The notes under the pieces are model-generated. The model made no database searches. It had not been told where the DNA came from and was given only the letters and a program-made list of their open reading frames with translations. From Whalleya microplaca (taxonomy: Eukaryota > Ascomycota > Sordariomycetes > Xylariales > Xylariaceae), in NCBI GenBank assembly GCA_022497155.1, contig MU385730.1, positions 186,001-250,000 of the forward strand: a stretch of 64,000 nucleotides of DNA. The letters are read 5' to 3'. Positions 10,602 through 21,969 of the stretch are shown piece by piece; within the stretch, counting starts at the first letter, position 1, and every line of letters begins with the position of its first letter. The translations under genes and the position numbers were made by a program.

Positions 10602-11850
10602 GCTGGGACCCATGGGTTTGAAGTCTGTATGGAATTAGAAAAGGCGTGTTTCATTGTAAGTAGGTGTGGTCGAGAGTATCAACGGCAGTGTACGGGACCG
10701 ATGTTGGAATACAAAAGGGCTGGAAAGTGGGCTGTCAGCCACGAACTAAGAATGTATATATTAATATACATCCTATAGGGCTGAGGTACGGGCCTACGTA
10801 TGGCCGCCACCTATACATGTATGTATATATAAGGGGGCTCTGCCGCCATCCTATGATTTCACCTTGCACTAATACAAGTCAATATACTCCTCATTGCTTG
10901 TTCCATATTGACAGTATATATACAGGGCCACGCCGTTTAGGGCTCTTGCGATAGATTTGATAAAGTTTAATGTAACACTGATAATCTGTGCCTATTCAGT
11001 AGTCTAAATTGTCCTTGGAGAACTCCTTGTGCCTTTAGTACAGTCGTATCACGGCCTTCTTCCTGTATATAACAACAAGCTAACTGGTCTTTCCTGGTTC
11101 GAGCAAGATCGAAGCTTGCAAGAATCATATACCTCATGTAAACATTTAATTTATCTCCTTCAAAGTAGTTGAGTGATAAAGAAACAAGAAGAAAGCCCGA
11201 GTTATGACTACTAGAAACTTATGTAGATGCTTGAATTCTCATCAACTCATCTTTGCTTAATATCCAACTTGCCTATTGGCATCAATTTGATCAATATTTT
11301 TACTCTACTTAATCACTCTACTTGATTAACTATACATTAATCTCTAGTATGAAGGCTTTCATCTAGATAACACACAACTGGCTATAATTATTGGACAATC
11401 GCTTGGCATATCTAATATCAATCCCGAGATTTGGCATGGAAAGCTAGTTGGTTCATTAGCTTTGATGTACTAATGTTAATGCTAGGCTATTGCTTGACGA
11501 TGTTGAGTAGTTTCATTAATTATTGGGTAAGGAGTTTCCATAAATTGAAGAGTCATACCAATACAACTACGGGGAAGCGCGGCATTGGCCAATGGCCACT
11601 AGTAGCATATAACCAATGAACTTATTCCATCACCGAAAGAGCTATATACTATCGTAGAGTCCGAGGGTTACGAGATACTTCGGATTTCTTCGAGCTGACT
11701 AGCAAATGAGTGATTTATACACGTCAAGAATTTCAGACTCATGGAAACTGACTTGTTACTACTGGGAAGCTTGAAGTTTATGTATCTTCCGACCAGGTCT
11801 GGTCCTTGGCGAGGAAATTGCCCTGATCACCACATTTGACTGTTCAACAC
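10602..11850. other. AT-rich intergenic region
   Basis: About 1.2 kb, strongly AT-rich with many stop codons. No gene, tRNA-like cloverleaf or long repeat was seen. Confidence 0.5.
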
Positions 11851-12177
11851 TTATGAAAATAGCCTTGCGAAACAGCCCCGTTGAGCTCGCCGCCACATTT
11901 TGGTGGTGAGCCAAACTGTAATAATAGTGGCAATTGTTCCAGGTACACCAAATATTATTGCAGTCGAAACTGTGATTTTATCCGACGTTGACAAACCTCC
12001 GGACTCGTCATTGCCATTGGTCTTCGTGGTTGATGGAACGGCGTCATGGATCATGTGGATAAACGGACCCGAGGCCGATGATTCCAAAGCTTGCTTTGTG
12101 TTGGTATCGATATTATCGTTATTTGAAGGCACTGCCTCAACGTGTTGTTGAATTGTTGACTTGGTAAACACAGCCAT
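11851..12177 (-). CDS. Small single-pass membrane protein, hypothetical
   Basis: A 108-codon frame with an ATG start. Residues 1–65 are polar and Ser/Thr/Asn-rich. They are followed by LSTSDKITVSTAIIFGVPG and a hydrophobic helix to about residue 92, then a basic stop-transfer tail with KMWRRAQRG. The pattern of a polar head, a D-K-I start, a GVPxTI helix and a basic end recurs in many small fungal membrane proteins of unknown role. It could be an intact small gene or the last exon of a larger, decayed one. It lies alone in a gene-poor stretch next to LTR remnants. Confidence 0.45.
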   Translation of the reverse strand: MAVFTKSTIQQHVEAVPSNNDNIDTNTKQALESSASGPFIHMIHDAVPSTTKTNGNDESGGLSTSDKITVSTAIIFGVPGTIATIITVWLTTKMWRRAQRGCFARLFS

Positions 12178-12881
12178 TGAACAATATGACAGCCGAAAGG
12201 ATGAGCTGCGACTTGAAATAGTTAGCTACCTGCTTCTAACATCTGATGAGTAGACTGTATTGTTATCAACATGTATCCTCTGGTTGACGTTGAAAGTGAA
12301 GGAGCAAGCAAAAGTTGTACTAGGTAGATATCAGGCCTAGAGACCTCTGAGGGAGATTCAACTACATATAATAGACAAATAGTGCAGGTTGCACCAGACG
12401 CCTCACTTTGACAGTTTCATTTTGTTGCACCGCTTGGACTTGTGCGCAGTATTGTCGTAGCGTTTCATTTCAACCATTCTCGCAATGCATTTTTCTCCTG
12501 GAAAGTGGTTAGGGGCAATCTCGGTTGGTTTATACACATAGGTATAGTCTGTTAGAAGATAGTGAAATGGATAGCTAGATAGTGTTCAGTCGTTATATAA
12601 CCACCGTACGGAAAAGATAGATGCATTGCCTCTAGTGGTGCTATTGTACTACCTGCGTATTGGTACTCATATTCGCTTGGACCTTCTTGAGAGGAGGCAA
12701 GGTCGGTACTGGGCCCGATAGGCTGTCAAAGGATACGTTGGTAATCTAGGACATTGTGTTAACCCTTGTGGTACTTGAATATTGGCCAAGGAGGTACATC
12801 ACATCAATGAGCAGCGGCATTGTGCTAGGCGTGATTCATATCATGAAATATCCCAATAAAGACAGTTAAGTACTTGATTTG
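12178..12881. other. Intergenic region, no gene recognised
   Basis: About 700 bases with stop codons in all frames and no repeat that I could match elsewhere in the window. Confidence 0.45.
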
Positions 12882-13093
12882 TGTCACGCCTACAACTAAT
12901 AGGCCCGCGCGCAGCTCTGAAAGGGAGGTCCTTATTGAAGTTGTCAGATCTAAGGAGCAGGAAAAACTAGTTGTATATAAGGAAGCCTAATTATACCTTG
13001 ACGGAGCTTCGGAATAGCTATTGATCCCTGTGGACCCTTATAGCAGCCCCTATATCAACCCCTAAAACATTCCCTAAGCCTAGAGCTGTAACA
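12882..13093 (+). mobile_element. Degenerate solo-LTR-like element, copy A
   Basis: About 212 bases starting TGTCAC and ending ACA, collinear with the element at 13649–13863 over its whole length. Shared blocks include ACAACTAATAGG, GCGCGCAGCTCT, CTAAGGAGCAG, GGAGCT and GTGGACCC. By eye the two agree at roughly three quarters of positions. Flanking pentamers differ, so the target duplication has decayed or the ends are not original. Orientation is given by the shared TG…CA ends only. No internal retrotransposon domain is present. Confidence 0.65.
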
Positions 13094-13648
13094 AAAGTTG
13101 AATATACTAATGAGGCCTATCAGGATTGGCTCAAAAATTGTGACGTTTTTGTTTGCTTTACTGGATTTACAAGCCTCATTGCGTTATAATCCATGAACTA
13201 GGAAACGTGAACGCCCCCTCCAAATTGAAAGCCAGTTATATTATTTACCATCCTGCGTGAAGCGGAACTCTAAAGACGCCTCGTCTTCTCACATCGTGGG
13301 TACTTGGTAAAATCCTGATCTATGACTCGGAAATACTATTCAATCTGTAATTTGTGCCTATCTAATAAGCATAGGATGAACTTAACGACTCTGGAATCAG
13401 TATGAACGTGGGCCTCAGACCGTAACTGTCAAAGACACTTAACCAAGCATGCTACATTTGAACTAGGTGCTCAATTTGCTAGACCTGCTATGATTTCCTA
13501 GATAAGAAACGTTTGCTATGTTAACCTTGGGTCTCGAATACAACCATTCAAATTTATATCATACTTGCAACCTGTGTAATGATCACATAGGTGCTGTCCT
13601 GACCACTAATAGATGTCTACTAGAATTCAAGAAGTTGTAAAGTATAAG

Positions 13649-13863
13649 TGTCACACTTACAACTAATAGGGACAGCGCGCAGCTCTAAATATGAGGTCTT
13701 GAATTGACTATTAAGCTCTAAGGAGCAGAAAAAACCAGTTGTGTGTGAGGAGGCCTAGGGCACCTAGTAATACCCTAATGGAGCTCCGGATCGGCGTAAC
13801 TGTTAATCCGTGTGGACCCCTATAACAGCCCCTATAACAACCTCTGAGCCTGGCCCTGAGACA
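13649..13863 (+). mobile_element. Solo LTR, copy B, with intact 5-bp target site duplication
   Basis: About 215 bases with inverted TGT…ACA ends. The pentamer ATAAG occurs directly before (13644–13648) and directly after (13864–13868), the 5-bp duplication made by LTR-retrotransposon integrase. It lacks internal coding sequence, as expected after LTR–LTR recombination. It is a relative of the copy at 12882–13093 in the same orientation. Because it has its own duplication, the two are separate insertions and not the two ends of one element. Confidence 0.8.
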
Positions 13864-13868
13864 ATAAG

Positions 13869-14413
13869 TGATCTTTATAGTGTTTAGAATATCCTTTTGG
13901 GGTAAAAGGCTCTTGGGGCAACTCTTCCGCCGAGCTCCGTTGATTCAGGGGCACTGTAACTATTGCCCTCAAAGTGACAGTCTACAGTGACATCACGCAG
14001 AATATATCACTTGGCTACCTCGATACGGGCCTCAGTATGTACTCTACAAGGCATGTAATTACATTAGTCTCTCTTGGTCTGTTAGATGAGCCAGGTGTGT
14101 ACTTCAATGGCTCTCAGGCCTCGTGAGAATTAGTGCTGTTTTATAGTAGAGACTTGCATATCATATGAAGCAAAGTAAAAGCGAGTTAAATGACTTGGAA
14201 CTTTATGATGGTTGCTTGGTCGGGAACTAGGTTTGAACGACAAAGTCGTAATAGAGAGCATTGATTGCCAAACAATGATTGTCACAAGGGCTCATTCCAA
14301 TCCCGTGTGACAATGATGATAATAAGGAACGGCCATTGTAGTAAACTAACAGACTGTAAACCTTCAACAAGATCTTAGATGAGATCTACTATGTGACTTC
14401 ACATACCATGTAT
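13869..14413. other. Spacer between LTR remnant and hydrolase gene
   Basis: About 545 bases that should hold the 3' end of the DUF2235 gene. No further feature seen. Confidence 0.4.
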
Positions 14414-16829
14414 TCACGATTCTGTGGGTGCCGGTGTCTTTTTAACCCATACTTCTGTGATTGGATCTTCATGACCCTGAACGCACTCCCAGTCTCCGAT
14501 GCCATACTCCGCAGGAGCTACACGGGTGCCCCGTCCGCCACCACCGATAATTAAGTTACCTGGGCGGTAAGATTTGTCCTCCCTCATTCGTCGGATGACA
14601 GATCCGTGGACTCTCGCAGTCTGTGGAATATCACGCACCTCACCGCATGGCAGCGGCCATCGGATAGGCTTCCACGATCCGTCGGACTGCAGATCCATTC
14701 GCCTGAAAGGCATATACTCCACTACAGCAATATAAATTAGTATTTTGGAGATGTGTTGTGGATTACAATGAACCAGTAATACTTATGAACAACTCCACAC
14801 CCTCAGCATATGTTCGTAGATAGACGCCATACTCTCAACTCCAAGCTAGGGAGTAAAATGCGAACGCGAAATCAAACTTACTTATCTTCCAAGTTATGAC
14901 CTGGCCCTTACCCAGGCCAGATGAAAATTCAAGCGAATCATGGATACGAGCGCAATGTGCTCTGTGAAGCATTCGGTGAAAAGGCCGGACTTCTTTACCC
15001 GGCTTCTGCTCTTCATTCCTGTAATTGAAATGACCCCAATCCGAGGATTCAATTTCATCATGCGCCGATTCAAGTGGACTTGGGCTTGATACATCAATGC
15101 GAATGCCCGGCAAAGCATTATTGCTATTACTAACGTGATGGCCATCACCATCAAGTTCGTCCAGGACTTCAGTAATCCCCATTTCGACTAGTTTCTCTGG
15201 ATCGAAACGGAGCCCTGCCTTCTGAGCCTCTCTCATCATGTAGGTCAGAGGTACATGACTTGCAGACTTGCTGTCCTACAGCATTGGCAGTCAGTATTTA
15301 CTCTTTCTAGAAATTCTCGGCGAAATATCGAGAGTTTTGAAAGGTGTCTGGCCAACTTTGTGAATAGCGAATATACCTAAATAGGGGAATATTGCTCTTA
15401 AAGCAGGACAGAAGGGGAAGTTGAATGGCTCCAGATGTTACTCACTGGAAGAACTTCCCATCCACCCCCAATATCTGCGTGGCCACCTGCAAACCTTTGT
15501 TCAGATTAGTAGTCATGTTTATTAAAATGAGTAGAGACTAGATATATTACCAAATTTCATCAATATCCTGTACTTCATCGTCCGAGTCATCGTCATCTAT
15601 ACACCGAGAAGCCTCTGACCTAGCATCTGCCACTTGGCTGGACCTGTCTGTGGATCCTTTCGTTGTTCGGGACCTAGATCGAGAATGTGTCCGAAACGTG
15701 TGCTCATCTGGTGGAGCCAGCGTTTCGCGCCGGCCTCGTTCCAAGCCATGATTTGCGGCTGGCCCTGAGACTGCCGTTCGCCTTGTGCGATACTTCTCAT
15801 GTATTCCATGGATTTTATGTTGCATAGAGTGATCTGAATGGTGAACGCGACTTTTACCAACGCCTTGGTAGATAAGGTCTTGCCTAAATTTGGCGCGCCG
15901 TTCATCTATAGATACACAATGTCGAATAACCTATGAACCCCTATGAGTAAATGACGAGGACATTTGCCTTGAAAATCCCGGTGGACGTACCTTAGCACTA
16001 CTTCTTGCAGTATAAGGGAATTTAGATCGCTGCATCCACGCAGTTTCAAACCGTGGAACAGAATTCACAGTGTCGAACAAGCCGAGAAACCTAATCCTTT
16101 TTACAGGGCGAGAGAATGTCTCTCGAAATCCTTTCATGAAGCGGTACATCTCTCGTCGTTTAGCCTGACTGTCTTCCGAGTGATCGGATTGACGAATTTG
16201 CCATTGCGAGAATGCTTTCCACGCAAATGAGACCATTTCTTCATTGCCATGAGAGAGCAACCCGACATAGTCAAGCATCTCAGCCAGGAAGCGAGCTACA
16301 TAAGCGCCTCGAGAAAAGCCAAAGACGTAAATCTCGTCTCGTGGATTGTAAAAGCGCATAAGAAATCGATACCCTCCAACCACATGGTGGTCGAAACTAG
16401 AGCCAACGGCAGAGTCTTTGGCCTTAAGGTACCAGGATCGGATTCGAGCACCTATACCTGTATGAGATAGCGAGTTTGATACGATGTACGTCCCAATTCC
16501 TGGTTGATAGTAATGATCTAAGTAGACAATTAGCTACGAAAACGCCAACGACTGTTTCATTTCTGACACTGATCACCAGCTTCACGATCCAGGCACCTGA
16601 AGATTTTCAAGATATTGCTATCACTATCATCTCCTTTGAACTTATTGCCTGTACCATCGAAGCATAGCACTAGCTTTCGCGGAGTTCGTCGAGTATCCCT
16701 TGCCGTATTCATTGTTGGCGATGTTGGGCGATGACCAGAATAGATGGAATCTTTGAGTGATGGTGTAGTGCCCTTCGAGGTTTCGTGCTCTCGCGATTGC
16801 GCTTGAGGGAATAGGTATGACTTATTCAT
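14414..16829 (-). CDS. DUF2235 alpha/beta hydrolase (Tle1-like)
   Basis: Six exons join without a frame break to 639 residues: 16568–16829, 15991–16517, 15551–15930, 15446–15494, 14882–15275 and 14414–14721. The domain begins with LVLCFDGTGNKF, then DSNILKIF and YQPGIGTY. The nucleophile elbow FGFSRGAYVARF places the catalytic Ser near residue 156; GLFDTVNSVPRF supplies the Asp and FAGGHADIGGGW the His. The family (fungal DUF2235, related to bacterial type VI phospholipase effectors such as Tle1) hydrolyses ester bonds, probably in phospholipids. In fungi the substrate is unknown. A Ser/Arg-rich insert with SRSRSRTT sits between Asp and His, in exon 3. The C-terminal part carries SHVPLTYMMREAQ and FRRMDL, both conserved in fungal members. 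No signal peptide or membrane helix is evident. Introns are 50, 60, 56, 170 and 160 nt. Confidence 0.92.
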
Positions 16830-18335
16830 GTTCGGGGATTTTCGAATGACATGTCATTGTAAACAGGCCGTTGGATACAACCTAACGCTGCACCACCCCC
16901 GCTGACGGCTAGTTATGTATGACAACTTGCCACGATTATGAGCGCTCTGCATCGGGTTCCTCCTCGGGTCTCATCTGCCGGCCATCAGCGTCTGGAGTGG
17001 GGAGGACGCCGGATGTCAGTCATTTCGAGGATGGAACAGCACTAGTGTGTCTCAAAGCTTAACATGTCTCGGTACGAGAAGATGTCGATCCCTCCCGAGC
17101 TTTGGCAATCAGCAAAAGGCGGTTGCCATTATATAATTTGGGGCTATCCCTTGAACTACGGAAATGACACAGATCCACAGCGGTTCGCTACTTTAGCAAC
17201 GGAGCTTGGAGCAATGGTGGACAAGAACTAACCGGATGGCTTGTTGGGTTTACTTGCATGGGACAAGTGCTACGATCTTTGACCATCGTTACATATCGAG
17301 TCAAATAGTGACTTGCTCAAGTGATACGGAATACCTTAGAAGAAGCTAAGGATCGGCTTATCAAATGTCGGAGGCCGCGTTAGAGTTCAGCCCGAACGAC
17401 ATTTGGCCAGAGTCGTTAGATTACCCTTGTGCCTATAAGATGCGGTTTGCCGTCGTTCATTGATGAAGATAATTAAGGTAATGAGTCATTTCTATTGGCT
17501 TACAATTAGAAATAGTCTTCGTTGATCTTTGCCGGTTTGGATTATTCAGCTCCTTAAAAGAAGCTGCAACATAGGTATGTAATCCATGATTGCAAAGAGT
17601 CTTTGGAGATTGGTCGAATTTGTTGAGGTTGCGAAGAAACATATTAAATTGGCTGCATGCGCATCTCCTTTAGTAAACTGATATTCCAAAACCGTCTGTC
17701 ATTTGCCGTACTTTTTCTTGGACTACTAAGTGGCTAGCTCACGAAAAATTGCCAATAAGTAACACATGCCATTGACCAATCATCTTTGTTACTCTTCGCC
17801 AACTCCGACGCCACCTTATCGGTCCTGAGTTGTGAGCGGTAGATAGTCTTGTGAAGTGAACTCGGCAATGATTGAAATATTTACCCCACAAGTGGTCTCG
17901 CAATGTGTCACTCTGTGCACAGGATTGGGTAGGTCGTGGAAGCTTTGGATTGGTCCTGGAACTAGCAACTGCATAGACCGGAAAGCCACCCGATCAAGGA
18001 TAAGTGTTCACCAGAAGAAGCATTGGTCGAATTTTCATATCTAGTACATGAAGTACTATGTCAGCATATGTTGTGATATCTGTTTACGTAGTTCTCCTCT
18101 CGATCAAATGACATAATAGCTGGTGGCTGAGAAAAGGGATAATCCATCGCGTTCAACTTGTACTATCGCAAGTGTAAAACCCTCCACTCCGTTAACGCTC
18201 TTCGGTTGATGCTCCTTCACGATTTACGTTACAGAAACATAAATAAATAACATAGCCGGTTAAAAAGCCAACCACACGTTTTACGAAACCAACAGGACTC
18301 CGGCCTGTCTCATCGACCCTAATAACTCTGCCACC
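16830..18335. other. Divergent promoter region of DUF2235 and Ppo genes
   Basis: 1.5 kb between the two start codons, with no supported gene. It must contain both promoters. The Ppo side ends in a near-ideal start context, CCACCATGG. I found no clear transcription-factor site. Confidence 0.6.
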
Positions 18336-21300
18336 ATGGGCAAATCATCAGCATCATATTCCGGGTCTTCATACCCTGAAAAACAAGAGGATACACCTAA
18401 GACTAATCGTGCAGGCGTATGGGATTCATTTTCTCAGTTGGGACGATTGATTGACGCCTCGCGACGGCCTCTTCCGACCCAGAATGGAGACGGTTCATAC
18501 AATCCCATTATTAAGAAGGGAGGGTTGAAGCAGGACCTGAAGCATATTCGCATGAAAGGTACAGATTTGAAAGAGACTGACATAGTGCCATTTGCTAATT
18601 GTGCGCTGGCAGATGTGAAAACGATTATAGATCTTGCCAAGAGCAAGCTAAAGGGAGAACAGGTTGTGGATGACAAGACCATGATAATGGAACGTGTAAT
18701 CCAGCTTGTTGCTGGTCTGCCTGACAATTCGCGGCTCAGAGTGGAATTGACTGATACCTTTTTGAACGAGCTCTGGTATACTTTGGACCATCCTCCTCTG
18801 CTTTACATGGGAGAAAAACACCAGTACAGGATGGCAGACGGATCTTGGAACAACCCGATGAATCCTCAACTCGGGGCGGCCGGCTCGGACTATGCGAGGA
18901 CCTGCCGTCCAGGTACTGTGCCTCTAGGAGCACTGCCGGACCCGAGTCTGATATTTGAATCAGTCATGAAAAGAACCCAATATCGAAAGCATCCGAATAA
19001 TGTCTCATCACTGCTCTGGTATTGGGCTACAATCATCATTCATGATCTCTTCTGGACAGACCAAGCCGATATCAACAAGACAAAGACTTCTTCCTATCTA
19101 GACCTCTCACCTCTCTATGGCAGCAATCAGGCAATGCAGGATTCCGTGCGCACCTTCAAAGATGGCATGATGAAGCCGGATACCTTCGCCGATAAGCGAC
19201 TGCTTGGCCAACCGCCAGGTATCTGCGTTTTATTAATCATGTTTAATCGCTTCCACAACTACGTTGCAGGGAACCTCGCTGCCATCAACGAGGGTGGTCG
19301 ATTCTCGCCTCCGCCGCCAGGACTTGATGAAGAAAAAGCGGCGATCGCCTGGAAAAAATACGACAATGACCTTTTCCAGACAGCTCGTCTTGTCACATCC
19401 GGGCTGTATATAAACATCACCCTCGTTGACTATGTGAGGAACATCGTCAACCTCAATCGTAGCAATACAACTTGGACTCTTGATCCCCGTGTAGAAATGG
19501 GGCGCGATGCTGGCACTCATTCGGGATCTGAGCGTGGGACGGGAAGTATGGTATCTGCCGAGTTCAACTTATGCTATAGGTAAGCCGTGATTGATCCATG
19601 AGTTCCGGAGTTACAATGACTTAGTCGCATTAGGTGGCACTCGTGCATCTCGGCCAAGGACGACCAATGGGTCCAAGACTTTTACCGCGAGTTGTTCGGT
19701 AAAGATCCATTGAGTCTAGATATCAAAGATATGCTTATGGGCTTTTCTAAATTCGAGCGAAGAATCCCCGATGAGCCTGCTGAACGAGTGTTTGGCAGCT
19801 TCAAGCGTAATGCAGATGGTAAATTCAACGACGATGATCTTGTCAACTGCATTTCTGATGCGATAGAGGACTGTGCCGGAGCATTTGGTGGCAGGAATGT
19901 TCCGCAGTCAATGAAGCCTGTCGAGATACTTGGCATCCTCCAGGGACGGAAGTGGAATGTAGCGGGCTTGAACGAGTTTCGCAAGCACTTTGGCCTTAAA
20001 CCGTATGAGAAATTTGAGGATATCAATTCTGATACAGAAATTGCCAATTCGCTTCGACATCTCTATGAGCATCCCGATTTTGTCGAGCTTTACCCTGGCC
20101 TTGTTGCCGAAGAGGCCAAAGAGCCGATGGTCCCAGGCGTTGGTATTGCCGTAAGTTACAACGACGACAAAATGATACAGAGAGATTAATCAAGCCTAGC
20201 CTACTTACACTATATCTCGTGTGATCCTGTCAGACGCCGTGTGTTTGACTCGAGGTGATCGTTTCTATACCACGGAATATCATCCACGGGGTCTCACATC
20301 TTGGGGATATAATGAAGTGGCCTATGATCTGAACCTCAACCAAGGCTGTTGCTTTTACAAGCTGTTCCTTCGAGCTTTCCCTAATCACTTTAAGCCAGAT
20401 TCTGTCTATGCTCACTATCCCATGTGCGGTATGTATCATTTTGCCTAACTGCTAGTCCCTGTAGCTAACTTCCGTCATAGTTCCGAGCGAGACCAAAAAG
20501 ATTCTGACCAACCTTGGACGGGCCCAAAACTTTAGTTACGACCGCCCATCATTCATTCCTCCCCGAATCAACATCACAACCTACGGCGGCGCACAGTACA
20601 TACTCGAGAATCAAGACAAATACAAGGTCACATGGCACGAGGGATTGTCATTCCTTATGGGTGACGGTGGAAGCCGCTTCATGCTTTCAGGAGACTCTGC
20701 GCTTCATGCCGGGCAGAGGAAATGCATGCACAACCAGCTATACAAAGACGATTGGCACGCTCACATCAAAGCCTTCTATTCCCAAATCATGGACAAGCTC
20801 ATCCAAGAGAAGACTTATAAACTAGCAGGGCAGAACTTCGTTGATGTTATTCGTGATGTGGGAAACATTGGGCCGGTCCACTTCGCCTCCCGCATGTTCA
20901 ACTTGTCGCTCAAGACCAAAGAAAACCCGAAGGGCATCTATAGCGAGCATGAGTTGTACATGATTCTTGCTTTGATCTTTGTGTGCATCTTTTTCGACAT
21001 TGATCCTGTCAAATCCTTCCCGTTGAGACAGACGGCCAAGACGGTTACCTTACAGCTGGGTAAGTTAATCGAGGCTAATGTAAAGCTCATGAATGGCTTT
21101 GGCATCAGCGGGTTGTTCACAGCCAAGACTAAGAAAGGCGACCCTTTGGCGTCGTACGGCACCAACTTGATTAAGGGACTGTCTAAGGCAGGTTTGGACA
21201 GCTACGACATAGCGTGGAGTCAGATCCTGCCGACTGCGGGAGCGTCTGTGCCGAACATCGCAGAAGTGGTATGTTTCTCCGTGTTGCTTGTCTATAACTT

Positions 21301-21969
21301 CGATTTTCAAATTTGTCGACCATATTTGTCGACTGACCTAAGCACAGTTCGCCCAAGCCGTCGACTATTTCCTGACGCCAGAGGGGTCTGAGCACATCCC
21401 AGAGATGTATCGTATTGCCAACCTTCCATCTTCAGATGAGACCGACGCATTGTTGCTCGGCTATTGTATGGAGGGTATTAGACTCGCGGGTACGTTCGGT
21501 TCTTACCGCGAAGCAGCGGCAGACGACGTGATCAAGGAGGACGACGGACGTGAGGTTCCCGTCAGGGCCAAGGATCGAGTTTTTGTTAGCTTCGTATGTG
21601 TTCCCTGCGTCTCTTTGCGATCCTTAGCAAGAAATAGGCATCGACTAACTTGGATATGTAAAGGTCGGAGCTGCGAAAGATGCGAAGCATTTTCCCCAAC
21701 CTGAACAAGTGAACCCACGTCGACCTTTAGATGCTTATATCCATTTCGGATTAGGGCCACATGCCTGTCTAGGACGCAATGCTTGCCAAGCAGCGTTGAC
21801 AGAGATGTTCCGGTCCGTATTCAAGCTCAAGAACGTCCGTAGAGCCCCTGGACCTCAAGGAGAGCTCAAGAAGGTACCACGACCTGGAGGTTTTTACGTA
21901 TATATGAAGGAAGACAGGGGAGGTTATTTCCCATTCCCATGCACCATGAAGATATGCTACGATGACTGA
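18336..21969 (+). CDS. Psi-producing oxygenase: fatty-acid dioxygenase–P450 fusion (PpoA/linoleate diol synthase type)
   Basis: Six exons encode 1,109 residues: 18336–19579, 19634–20150, 20200–20428, 20481–21268, 21348–21593 and 21664–21969. The N-terminal half is an animal-peroxidase-like heme dioxygenase that oxygenates linoleate or oleate. The distal His lies in ATIIIHDLF (His236); the radical Tyr and proximal His lie in NLCYRWH (Tyr414, His417). The C-terminal half is a P450 that isomerises the hydroperoxide; its heme thiolate is Cys1043 in HFGLGPHACLG, so this domain should bind heme, unlike 10R-dioxygenases where that Cys is lost. Products of this family (psi factors, oxylipins) control sporulation, secondary metabolism and host signalling. 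The I-helix motif reads VPNIAEV: the Asn is kept, but the Gln usual in diol synthases is Glu925. That may alter the P450 product. Confidence 0.95.

Noticed and set aside
12882..13863. One short retrotransposon with 5' and 3' LTRs
   Set aside because: The right copy has its own ATAAG target duplication on both sides, the copies are strongly diverged, and the 555-bp interval has no coding domain.
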